DNA from: Juglans regia
Lineage: Eukaryota > Streptophyta > Magnoliopsida > Fagales > Juglandaceae
Assembly (NCBI RefSeq): GCF_001411555.2
Contig: NC_049904.1
Span: 29,401,370 to 29,465,369, forward strand
Length of the DNA: 64,000 nt
Direction of reading: 5' to 3'
The translations under genes were made by a program, and so were the position numbers. Positions 11,171 to 21,465 of this stretch are shown here, in pieces; positions within the stretch are counted from its first letter, which is position 1, and every line of letters starts with the position of its first letter. Under the pieces are notes generated by a model. That model made no database searches and had not been told where the DNA came from. It was given only the letters and a program-made list of their open reading frames with translations.

Positions 11171-12013
11171 ATTATATTAATCATGGAGTGCTGAATACAT
11201 CTTATTCACGCATTGTCCTATCGTGTTTGCTATATTTCTCCATGCTTATCTAAGTTATATAGTGTCCTACTTTTCCTTTCTTTCTCTTTTTAAAGTTTGA
11301 TGTCTTAGATGTTTAGTCCATTAAAAAAATGCTTATGTTGTTGCATTATATACGGAGACAAAACACGTAATTTAAAAATAGAACTGCTTGCTTGTTTTTC
11401 TCTCTCTCTCTCTCTCTTTTTTAAAGCTTATAATCTTTAAGTATGCTTCAAGCTCCACTAGTGTAATATATATACACACATGATTGCAATCGATTGAATA
11501 TTTTCTCCAATTGGGGCACCATATTTGGGCTCATAAAGAACAATTTGATAGCAATACGACAAAAAATCCAAGTAGTCTATACAACAGTAATTATATCCAA
11601 TCCAATTAATTATATTATACCCAATCCAATTAGAAACTTAAGTCCAATGTAGTAGCCATTAATGGATGGATGTGGTTTATGACGAAGATGCGATCAAGCT
11701 TTCTGGAGATCTGACTTCTGACTTCTAATCCCCAAAACTCTTTCTTTGGAGCCCTTTTGTGGGCCCATTGATCACACCTAAGGGGAGTGCTATAATAGAT
11801 TTGAATAATTAATATAAGAAAAATTTATTTATCATTTTTTTTATCATCATCCTCTTAACATCTCTTGATGTGACACTAAATAATAGACCCACAAGTAAAA
11901 TATAATAAATTATCTCCAATCATTTAATATCACATCAAAAGATAATGATAAAATAGATTATAAATAACATTACTCATTAACAAAAGGGTTGTTATGGACG
12001 TGTTTCACTGCTA
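11171..12013. other. 3' flank of protease 2 and duplication end; no gene found
   Basis: Contains the 3' UTR, a CT-rich microsatellite near 11398-11416 and the distal part of the duplicated unit to about 11810. AT-rich sequence then runs to the edge of the long-inverted-repeat element. Confidence 0.6.
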
Positions 12014-12097
12014 CCACCTCACAATCACCTGCAACCAAAGAGTAGAGAACTTGAAAGTTCGAGGGAACGTATCTGATGTCTAAGTCAGTGACTGAAG

Positions 12098-12142
<45 letters not shown>

Positions 12143-12525
12143 TCAATGAATTCGATCCGTTTTATGTACCTAATTCTCCTCTTATATAGAGCTTTTGAAT
12201 TATTTTGTTGCTTAAATGATAATAGATATATTTATTATTCAAATTCAAACTTGAGAATGAGGGTTCTTGCTTTAATTGATTGTTACAATAAATGCTCTTA
12301 TCCTTTATCGCCGCTGGATGGTTATTTAGTCAGCAATGGGAAATGGGCTGGGCCCTTCTTGGATTTGATAGGCCTCTTCGGTATTGAGACTCAAATCATG
12401 AATAAGTGAAGGCTGAGACCAAAATTGTATTGGCAAGAGGAATGTCATTTCCAGTTACCTCGCGAAGTCTCATTACATCTGGTATGATGAGACTTGAATC
12501 CAAGCACCGTTTCAGTTTTCGAGGC
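12014..12525 (+). repeat. Left arm of long inverted repeat
   Basis: Runs from CACCTCAC at the outer end to TTTCAGTTTTCGAGGC at the inner end. It includes an AAT-type microsatellite and a TATA-like motif. It would encode an 87-aa frame that is mirrored in the right arm, but shared reading frames simply reflect the repeat. Confidence 0.85.
12098..12142. repeat. (AAT)n microsatellite in left arm
   Basis: About 45 bp of AAT/ATA repeats. The matching position in the right arm (near 14484-14500) has a much shorter tract, so the two arms have diverged in repeat number. Confidence 0.85.
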
Positions 12526-14138
12526 TCCTCTGCCTGCATTGCCTTTGTCCCCGCCTTTCACTACTCGATCCCTTGATGTTCCCGTAGAACCTCCTCGGGT
12601 GGAAAATGTTGAAAGGCAAAATGTCAAGGAAGAATATATTGACGAAGCAGCGGCAACTTTCGCCGTGATAATGGCCTCAAGATCCTTGTCGGCCAGAGAC
12701 ATCACATCATCCAAGGAAAGAGTTGATGGCGCCAACAGAGTAGATAGTTTGCTCAATTTCTCCTGAAGTGCTGCCTCCGTGCTCCCACTCATCCGTGAAG
12801 TCTTTCCACTCGGTTTAGATCGAGGGGGGGCCAATTTAATATCACCTCCACTCGCCTTTGGTGTCGATTTGCTCAGTTACTCTCGAAGATGAGCCAACTT
12901 ACTGCCTCCACTTTGCATAAGGGAGAGCAAGGAGTCACGTTTTGAAGAGATGGACTCATCTGAACGAGACAAGACACAAGCCCTTTTGAGTTTTCTCTTT
13001 TTTGATCCATCTGCACCAGGGCATTTCTTTTTCCTCAAGTCACCCGTCGGTGGGGGGCACCCGAAAACTTATGTCTTAATATATGGGCCCGACTGGGAAC
13101 CATTAGAAACTTCTCAATATTGCTAGGGGTCATAAGCACATCCGAAAAACATAAGTTGGGATGAGCCTAAGCGCAAGAATCAACCAACCTCACATGGGCC
13201 TCCCCACATGAGGAAAGAATAACCTCAAAGTCATCCCCATTGGGAACAGGAGACCAACACGCCCTAATAGGAAACTCCCAATTAAGAGCTTCATTGGCAG
13301 GAAATTCTCAACCCTTGTCGGCAGGAAAAATTTATTGGTCCAATCTTTTACATGCGAATACTAATGCTCCAAATCAACCAATGCCCTCTTGGCCCTAAAA
13401 CTGCAAAGATTCCCATCCAAATGCCTAAACTCATGAAAGGACAAAAAATCACTGGCTGGTAAATCTGGGTATTGATCACCCACGGGTTCTAGTACCCTTC
13501 GCCACAAAATGGAGCAAGCCATCAAAATTCTCCAAGCGTTGGGCACCAATGAGCCAAGGCGAGCCATAGGATGTCTAACACGTCACGGACTGGTCGCACA
13601 AAGGGCAATCGAAGCCCCATGGTAAACAAAGCAAAGTAAAGAGCAACAAAAAGGTCATTCCTTTGGCGTCGATAGCTTTCTGGTTTGGAGTAGGGGCCCT
13701 CAAATCGATAGAGTCGGGAATATTAAAGTTTTTTTTAGCATTCTTCAGTTCGCAGGGAGTAACGGTTGAAGACCAACGAGAGCTTGCAAATATTGACGCC
13801 GGAGGAGCAACGACAACTCCGGGAGAGGAGTCGCGGAGTGGTGAAAGATCAGAAGCAGAAACCATGCCCTTACCTATGGAAGACGAAGAAGCCATGGAGA
13901 AAGAAAAGAGAATAAGAACTCGGAAAGAGAGTAAGAACTCGGAAGGAAAGCAAGAAGTCAGAAAGAGAGCAAGAAATGCGAAAGAGACATAAGTTCGAAA
14001 TGGGAGGGAAAATGAATAACAAAGGAGCATTAAATAATAATGTACGTGAGATGACGGTTGACGTGCCCGAGGAATGAAGATGAAACGGCGCCTTGACACG
14101 CCTCGAAAACTGAAACGACGCTTGGATTCAAGTCCCAT
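12445..14138 (-). pseudogene. Broken gypsy-type (Transposase_28-like) transposon protein
   Basis: Reading leftward from an ATG at 14138, the frame passes through a Ser-rich leader and IPDSIDLRAPTPN, ending at 13575. A second frame (13567-13361) gives LVPNAWRILMACSILWRRV. A third (12834-12445) is Ser/Thr/Lys-rich. The order 'IPxxxxLRxPxPxE...PNxWRILxxCxxLW' is characteristic of a plant transposon-associated protein usually found in Gypsy-related elements. Stops and frameshifts separate the parts, so it is not functional as read. The assignment rests on motif memory, not an alignment. Confidence 0.5.
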
Positions 14139-14581
14139 CACACCAGATGTAATGAGACTTCACGGGGTAATTGGAGAGGACATTCCTCTTGCCAATATAA
14201 TTTGGGTCTCAGTCTTCACATATTCATGATTTGAGTCCCAATATCGAAGAGGCCCATCAAATCCAAGAAGGGCCCAGCCCACTTCCCATTGCCGACTAAA
14301 TAACTATCCAGCGGCGATAAAAGATAAGAGCATTTATTGTAACAATCCATTAACGCAAGAACTCTCATCCTCAAGTTTGAATTTGAATAATAGATATATC
14401 TATTATCACTTAAGCAACAAAATGATTTAAAAACTCTATATAAGAGGAGAATCAAGGTATGTAAAAGGGATCAAATTCATTGGTATTATTATTATTATTT
14501 TCAGTCACTGATTTAAGTATCGGAGACATTTTCTCGAACCCCCAAGCCCTCTACTCTTTAGTTGCATGTGATCGTGAGGTG
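14100..14581 (-). repeat. Right arm of long inverted repeat
   Basis: Reverse complement of 12014-12525 with scattered substitutions and a shorter microsatellite. Read on the minus strand, its TATA-like box points into the element toward the ORF that starts at 14138. Confidence 0.85.
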
Positions 14582-15309
14582 TTTCACTGTTATGGACATG
14601 TTTCACTGCCACCACCAATTAGAATAAGAGAAACTCTAGTAATAAGTCAAGTGTGAAAGACAATTTCTACATTAACGATATGATATTATTTAATTTGTAA
14701 GAGTAATTTAAGATTTTAAAACTTGCAAACCAAGTTTTTTCTAGTTAGTGATGTGAATGACGCATCATTTACATGACCAGCTTACAAATAGAAGAAGTCA
14801 TAAAATAAACATATCCTAATTTTGGGAGGTATCTGAATATTATTCCAAATTACCCTACCATATCAAATACGGGGAGGGTAGGGTACCAATAAAGTTAAAA
14901 TTGAAGGCAAATATATTTTTCAAAGGAATGGAACTCCCAAACACAAGAATATTCAAACGATATGATCATGGAATACCTACGAACAATATATTAAGCAAGA
15001 AATTTGATTTTAGGACACATCATGAGATCGAACACATGATGGCAAATACGCAACCACCAAGTACTATTCGGATGAGTTCCCAAAAGACAATCCAATGATC
15101 ATTAGTTTATTTAATACAATGGTTGCAAAATATATGAAATTAAAATAAAGTGTTAAACAGAGGAACGTAAACGGAGTTCAAGAGCTAGCCGAACTTTCCG
15201 TTGTCAATAATACGATATTGTTTTACGACTCCTAGGGAATCATAATGTCCCTGTGACGTACTAATTATGAGTTGAAGGGAAGAAACATGCATGAGGAGGG
15301 AGTCTTGAG

Positions 15310-15318
15310 CTATATATA
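15310..15318 (+). promoter_or_regulatory. TATA box of cysteine protease 3
   Basis: CTATATATA followed by CCCGTTTCTTCCCAA, as in protease 2, about 105 nt before the ATG at 15424. The leader is shorter than in protease 2. Confidence 0.6.
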
Positions 15319-15423
15319 CCCGTTTCTTCCCAATCATTGGTGTGTGCCTACTCATCATCACTCTTTGGGTTCCTGAAATCATATCCCTAAGATTAACTAT
15401 CAAGCAGTACTCTTTGGGAAAAA

Positions 15424-16551
15424 ATGGCTTTGACAACTCAAACAACATTGATCCTCCTCACACTGTTGGGGTTATGGGTTTCCCAAGCCACTTCCCGCAC
15501 GTTGCATGAAGCTTCCATGTTGGAGAGGCACGTGGAATGGATGGCTCTTTATGGACGCACTTACAAGGATAGTGCAGAGAAGGAAATGCGTTTCAAGCTT
15601 TTCAAGCTCAACGTGGAGTTCATCGAGTCTTTCAACAATGATGGAAATCGGCCTTATAAGCTAAGCATCAATGAATTTGCTGATCAAAGTAATGAAGAAT
15701 TCCGGGCCCTTCACAATGGATACAAAAGGTCCTCCAATCTCAGGTCATTTCCAATGACACCATTTAGGTATGAGAACGTGACTGCAGTGCCATCTAGCAT
15801 TGATTGGAGAGCAAAAGGAGCCGTCACCGCCATTAAGGACCAGAAAACATGTGGTAAGATAAATATACTCTTTCCTTTATTTATTTAATAGATAATGTGA
15901 ACATCATGTGCTAGATTTCCTAACATGAAACGTACCTTGCGTTGTGATATGAATCTAGGATGCTGCTGGGCATTTTCTGCTGTTGCAGCCACGGAGGGTA
16001 TCACCCAAATCACAACAGGAAACTTGATCTCTCTTTCAGAGCAAGAATTAGTTGATTGTGACACCAGCGGTGAAGACCAAGGCTGCGAGGGTGGCCTGAT
16101 GGATGATGCATTTGAATTTATCATCCAAAACAAAGGCCTTACAACTGAAGTAAAGTACCCATACAAGGGAGTGGATGGAACTTGTAACGATAACAAGGCA
16201 GCATCCCATGCGGCCACCATCAAAAGCTATGAAGATGTGCCTGCCAACAGTGAGCAAGCACTGCTCAAGGCAGTTGCCAACCAACCAATTTCTGTCGCCA
16301 TTGATGCGAGTGGCTCTGCTTTTCAGTTTTACTCGAGCGGAGTCTTCACTGGAGAGTGTGGAACAGAACTGGACCATGGTGTGACTGCAGTTGGTTATGG
16401 GACAACAACCGATGGGACTAAGTACTGGTTAGTGAAGAATTCATGGGGTAACAGTTGGGGTGAAAAGGGATATATTATAATGAAGAGAGACATTGATGCG
16501 CCGGAAGGTCTATGCGGCATTGCCATGGAGTCTTCCTATCCCGTTGCTTGA
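15424..16551 (+). CDS. Papain-like cysteine protease 3 (SAG39-like), near-identical to protease 2
   Basis: Exons 15424-15853 and 15959-16551 give 340 aa with the same intron length as protease 2. Protein differences from copy 2 cluster in the signal peptide ([12 protein letters not shown] against [17 protein letters not shown] against IWVAQ). Beyond that I see one Glu-to-Val in the prodomain and two changes near the C-terminal NSWG loop (Thr to Asn, Arg to Ile). The catalytic set is intact: Gln, Cys146, His283, Asn304. Function is as for protease 2. The near-identity downstream of the signal peptide, despite visibly diverged promoters, suggests recent gene conversion. Confidence 0.93.
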
Positions 16552-16780
16552 ATTATATTAATCATGGAGTGATGAATACATCTTATTCACGCATTGTCCC
16601 ATTGTGTTTGCTATATATCTCCATGCTTATCTAAGTTATATAATGTCCTACTTTTCCTTTCTTTCTTTCTCTTTTTAAAGTTTGATGTCTTAGATGTTTA
16701 GTCCATTAAAAAAATGCTTATGTTGTTGCATTATATACGGAGACAAAACACGAAATTTAACAATAGAACTGCTTGCTTGT

Positions 16781-16806
16781 CTCTCTCTCTCTCTCTCTCT
16801 CTCTCT
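16781..16806. repeat. (CT)n microsatellite
   Basis: About 26 bp of CT repeats in the 3' flank of protease 3, longer than the matching tract in the 3' flank of protease 2. Confidence 0.85.
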
Positions 16807-17058
16807 TTAAAGCTTATAATCTTTAAGTATGCTTCAAGCTCCACTAGTGTAATATATATACACACACATGATTGCAATCGATTGAATATTAGCTCCAATT
16901 GGGGCACCATATTTGGGCTCGTAAAGAACAATTTGATAGCAATACGACAAAACTTCCTAGTAGCCTAAAAATGGTGGCACTAGCTCTTGCTTTGGGGCCA
17001 CATGTTCGGCCCATCGATCACACGTGAGGAGAGTGTGCTATAATACATTTGAATAATG

Positions 17059-18787
17059 AACAAAATGGCATTCATTGGTGGTAGATGGTATTGTCTAAAA
17101 GTTTAAACCCGTGATTATAAGACGGATGTGGATGTTAAAAATTTCAAGAACTTCTTGCTTTTTGTGTCATTTGCAAGTGGAAAAATACCCAAATACTGAA
17201 CTAATTGGGAAGTTATCTTCAGGACAGAAAAAGGCTTCGATTAATTTGCAGAACAAGTGAAAAATACTCGTAAGTCCCACGTCATTGATGTCGATATTTG
17301 CTCTTTGTTTTCAAGAATACAAAGGAGTTTCTGTTTGCATATGTTATTATTTGTTAACAGTACTGGTCGTATTTGCTAAAAAGGAAACCACCCAGCTGTC
17401 GTGGCAATCGAACAAACTTCTGAAGTGGCCTTCTCAAAGAGAAAACGGAATAAGTTTCATTAATGAGATGGCCTGCCTGAGGAAAGAGTTTTCCATTGAT
17501 GATGGATTGACTTCTCTCGAAACATAGAAATGACCAGAACCCTTCAATCATGAAAGTGAACATATTTGAACGTATCCATTTTATTGCAGAGAATCTTACC
17601 TTAGCTAAATGAGTGTTGTTGCAAATTTTATTCTGAGAAATTCTATGGACAGTTTTGAGTAGGAGATTACGTGTGCAGTCTCATTGATGAATAGAGATAA
17701 AAAGAAAAAAAAAACATCATTTTAAAAAGATATTATTTTAATTTTAATTTTTTTTTAAATATAACTGTATAGGCTTGGATGAACAATCTTGAAAACTATA
17801 TGTAGACTTTATTCGCCCTAAAACTTGCATTGTTAAATCAACCGCAAGAATTAGCTTCCAAAACAAGAGAATTATTAGATAATTTCAGAGCATAATGATG
17901 TGGGTGACATCTTATAATAGATTGTAAATATCACATATTCATACTCTTGAAATATCTAAATATCTAATAAATTACTCTTCAAAATAAAGAGAATAGTCGG
18001 TAATATGTAAAATCTACTAATGCACGGTTCACGAACCTATTGGATTGGACCTACCTTGCTTTGACAAAATAACATTTAGCCCGTGGGCGGAACCTCGGTA
18101 TCAAGATGTTTGGTGGCTGAGACTCAGCCTTGGATTTTTTCTTTTTTCTTTTTCTTTTTTATTTCAAGGCTTTGAGGACTGTTTCAATAAACTTTATGCC
18201 AGTCCACATGTTGCAATGAGAGTCTTATTGACATGACTTAGAATTTTAAAGGATGTAACAGGATTGATTACATGAACTTGTGAATTTACTTTCTCCCCCA
18301 AATAATTTAGCTAGCTCACCAATTGTCGTTTAGCTTATTTCGATGCATATTTATCATCATGTAATGCACTTTTCAAGAACCCTTATTATACAAATATTTG
18401 ATTTCACGGACTGAGAAAAAACATACATAATTTCAACCCCAACAGACATTACACGAGACAAATGAATCCATGATTTCCAGCTCATATCAGAAGATATTAA
18501 AAAAAAAAAAAAAGGTTCCTCTTATCAGTGTTATCACAAATCATGTGAGCTCTGTTCCTCTCTCTCTCTCTGTCTCTGTCTTTCTCGACGTCTAGAACTC
18601 TTTTCTGCCACCTTGATTTTATCTAATTAATAAAATTGGAATCTGAGAGATCTTGAATCTTGATACCAACTCAATTTCGAGATGAGTCCAAAAACTTTCT
18701 AAAACTAAAAAAGAGCCCACAAATAGCTAGATGAGCAGAGCTCCCTCACTTGCTCTGTCCTCAGTTTGAACCCGTGGCTTATTTCCC
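17059..18787. other. Intergenic; no gene found
   Basis: Mixed AT-rich sequence with homopolymer runs (A near 17706 and 18496, CT near 18560). Open frames are short and carry no recognisable motif. Confidence 0.6.
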
Positions 18788-18795
18788 TATATAAA
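18788..18795 (+). promoter_or_regulatory. TATA box of the trichome birefringence-like gene
   Basis: TATATAAA lies 76 nt upstream of the ATG at 18864, consistent with a leader of about 45 nt. Confidence 0.65.
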
Positions 18796-18863
18796 CCAAG
18801 GTCACGGACAACTTCTGTTCACAGCTTATCTTTAACATCAACTTTGAGAACCCAAAACCGGAG

Positions 18864-21465
18864 ATGGGGTTTTGTTTCCAGGCCCTCATCTCTGCATTCC
18901 TCCATGTCCTGCTCTTGGTGTCTTTGGAGCAAGCAAGAGCAGGGCAATTCCACAATGTGAGCAGTTTGAGTAGGAAGCAAGTGAGCGGTGGGTGCAATTT
19001 GTTCCAAGGACAATGGGTGTTTGATGCTTCTTATCCTCTCTATGATTCTTCGAGCTGCCCCTTCATAGACCCAGAGTTCGATTGCCAAAAGTATGGTAGA
19101 CCCGATAAACAGTACCTCAAGTATGCTTGGAAACCTGACACCTGTGACTTACCCAGGTAATCTCGCCTCTTCAGATTCAAAACGTCTGTTTGTTTTCTGG
19201 ACACAGACAGAAGCCCCCAGAATTTGTTTAAACTATCCGTTTCCAAAACGTTTTTGATACTATCTGCTTGGTTTTTTGGTCTGTAGGTTTGATGGGATGG
19301 AATTTCTGCGAAGGTGGGGAGGGAAGAAGATAATGTTCGTGGGCGACTCGCTGAGTCTGAACATGTGGGAATCGTTGACATGTATGATTCACGCGTCGGT
19401 GCCCAATACAAAAACATCCTTCATGAGGAAAGACTCACTGTCTTCTGCGACTTTCCAGGTGAGGAGTTCAATTCCAGCCCTTTTTGGCCCATTTTGTTTC
19501 AAAATCAACACAATTCCGTTCATTGAATGACTGCAACTCTGCTCTGGAAAATTGCCTCACTTTTGTAATATTCTTTTGTGCTCCATTAAAAAAAAACCGA
19601 AGAAAAAAAAAAGCTCCTGAAACGGAGGAAACCATGCTACTTTATAGAGTTACTGTATTTACTATTTGGATGGTTCGGCTCGCCAAAAGCTCCTCTTGCC
19701 GACCTATGAACACAGCAATAATGGCCGAAATGAAAATGTAATTTATTAGGGACTATCATAATAGCTGAATTGGATGGTACTTTCCGTAGAGAGATTACCA
19801 TAGGGATTGGGTGGAAAATTTTGTCTAGGCAGCACTTATACAGGTTGTATTCTTGCCGCCCCCTACAATTATTTTTTTAAGTTCTTTTATTGTACATTCA
19901 CTTTTGCGTAACAGGCGTGTTATACAGAATTCTCATACTGTATATATTACTTAAAAAGTAAATAATTCTATTATTTTATATTCATATTTCATGACGTTTG
20001 TAAGTGATGTGCAAACGGTAAGACTTATGTATAAAAAGAATTTTTACATATTTTTTGTACTAATTAATCAAAACAATTATTTTATATTAAAAAATGACGT
20101 AATCAATCGTATTAATGTAGTTCATAATAAATACGTAAAAATAATTAAACATAAAATTTTTGTATTTTTTTTCTCGTATTTTCCAAATTAGCATTAAATA
20201 TTAATTGAAGAGGCGAAGGGTCTCAAATAATAAAAGTCTTATATTATATAAGTGTCTAAGTTATTCGGGAAAAAAAAAAGATTCTCAAATAATCATTTTC
20301 TTTGGCGCCTTGTGATTCTGATGAGTCGTGACTTTGTGGGCTCGTGGATGAACAATAATGCTAATGGCTACTGTTTCTCCACGTGAATTTCCTTAATCAA
20401 CGAGACTCCTGGCCGACGCTTGCACCTTTTTTCTTGCTGTCCTATAATTCAGTTCTTGAATAATTAATTATCGTAGAATTATGTCAATTTTAAAACAAAT
20501 TTAAAATATATTATAGTAATGTATTTTGTGTGTTTGATTTATAAATTAATTTATTTAATCTTTGTGTGTGTGCAGGAATTTGGTGTCACTTTGCATCTAT
20601 ACCGTACACCATACCTTGTTGATATAGTTAGAGAAGACGTTGGCCGAGTGCTGACGCTGGATTCAATCCAGGGCGGGAAGGCATGGAATGGGATGGACAT
20701 GCTGGTCTTCAACACGTGGCATTGGTGGACCCACACGGGAGGATCTCAACCGTAAGATTATGTTTTTGTCTTTGTAATATTCTGGCATGGAGCGAGAGGT
20801 TGGGCGGAATGTTTTAAGGTGACAGGTGCTGAGGTTTTGGGATATGCAGGTGGGATTATATAAGGGAAGGGACAAACTTATACGAAGATATGGACCGTCT
20901 GACTGCATTTTATAAGGGGCTCACCACTTGGGCCAACTGGGTCGACCTCAATGTTGTTCCTACCAAAACCAAGGTTTTCTTCCAGGGCATCTCTCCCACC
21001 CATTATCTGTGAGTACACGTCATTTTTTTTTTTCGAAACTAATAAAGTAAAGTTGTATATCTTAAAACTATATCTAATATTACTCGATAAAGCAGAAACT
21101 ATCCCGCTTGAAAGTTGAATGCAAAATGTGCATTGGTAAGAAAGATGTTGATACTATTTTCTTAAACCAGGGGTGCAGAGTGGAATCGACCCAAAAAGAA
21201 TTGTGATGGAGAAGTCGAACCAATATCTGGGTCAACCTATCCAGCCAGTGCACCTCCAGCCACCGGTGTGGTGAACGAAGTGTTAAGTAAGATTAAGAAA
21301 CCTGTTTACTTGCTTGACATAACGGAGTTGTCACAGTTGAGAAAGGATGCACACCCTTCCTCATATAGTGGTGAGCATCCCGGCATGGATTGCAGCCACT
21401 GGTGCCTTCCTGGACTCCCTGATACTTGGAACCAACTACTATACGCAACTGATCTTGTCATGTGA
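18864..21465 (+). CDS. Trichome birefringence-like (TBL) polysaccharide O-acetyltransferase
   Basis: Five exons, 18864-19156, 19287-19458, 20576-20751, 20850-21008 and 21171-21465, all with GT-AG edges and compatible phases, give 364 aa. An N-terminal hydrophobic signal peptide or anchor (about 1-27) is followed by the TBL domain ([13 protein letters not shown]) and the PC-esterase-type domain. Both catalytic motifs are present: GDS (117-119, VGDSLSLN) and DxxH (340-343, DCSHWCLPG). The family adds O-acetyl groups to cell-wall polysaccharides such as xylan, mannan or pectin in the Golgi. Length and the short N-terminus resemble the TBL37-43/PMR5 group, but the exact paralogue and substrate cannot be fixed here. 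An AATAAA lies just after 21540. Confidence 0.93.

Larger units (their letters stand above)
9200..11810 (+). repeat. Tandem duplication unit, copy 1
   Basis: About 2.6 kb running from AGAATAAGA near 9204 through promoter, cysteine protease gene 2 and 3' flank to a shared GATCACAC...TTTGAATAAT block near 11760-11810. It aligns in order with 14617-17058. Similarity is moderate upstream and far downstream but almost complete from about 10095 to 11390. Confidence 0.8.
12014..14581. mobile_element. Long-terminal-inverted-repeat element (Mutator-like?) with retrotransposon-like ORF
   Basis: The ends are inverted copies of each other, about 500 bp each (12014-12525 and 14100-14581). Just outside are 11-bp direct repeats, TTTCACTGCTA (12003-12013) and TTTCACTGTTA (14582-14592), one mismatch apart, in the 9-11 bp range of Mutator-like elements. 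Each arm has an inward-facing CTTATATAGAG TATA-like box. The interior carries, on the minus strand, broken ORFs resembling the plant 'putative gypsy-type transposon' (Transposase_28-like) protein and no MURA transposase. A wider 28-bp direct repeat (11991-12018 and 14589-14616, two mismatches) overlaps the flanks, so the exact insertion footprint is ambiguous. It separates the two protease copies. Confidence 0.7.
14617..17058 (+). repeat. Tandem duplication unit, copy 2
   Basis: Starts AATTAGAATAAGA directly after the 28-bp direct repeat and follows copy 1 (9200-11810) through promoter, gene and 3' flank. The start codons of the two genes are 5381 bp apart and all exon edges keep exactly that offset. 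Confidence 0.8.

Noticed and set aside
12146..12409. 87-aa frame in the left arm matched by a 79-aa frame at 14216-14455
   Set aside because: Similarity is explained by the DNA inverted repeat. No domain, no start context, and it lies in a probable terminal repeat.
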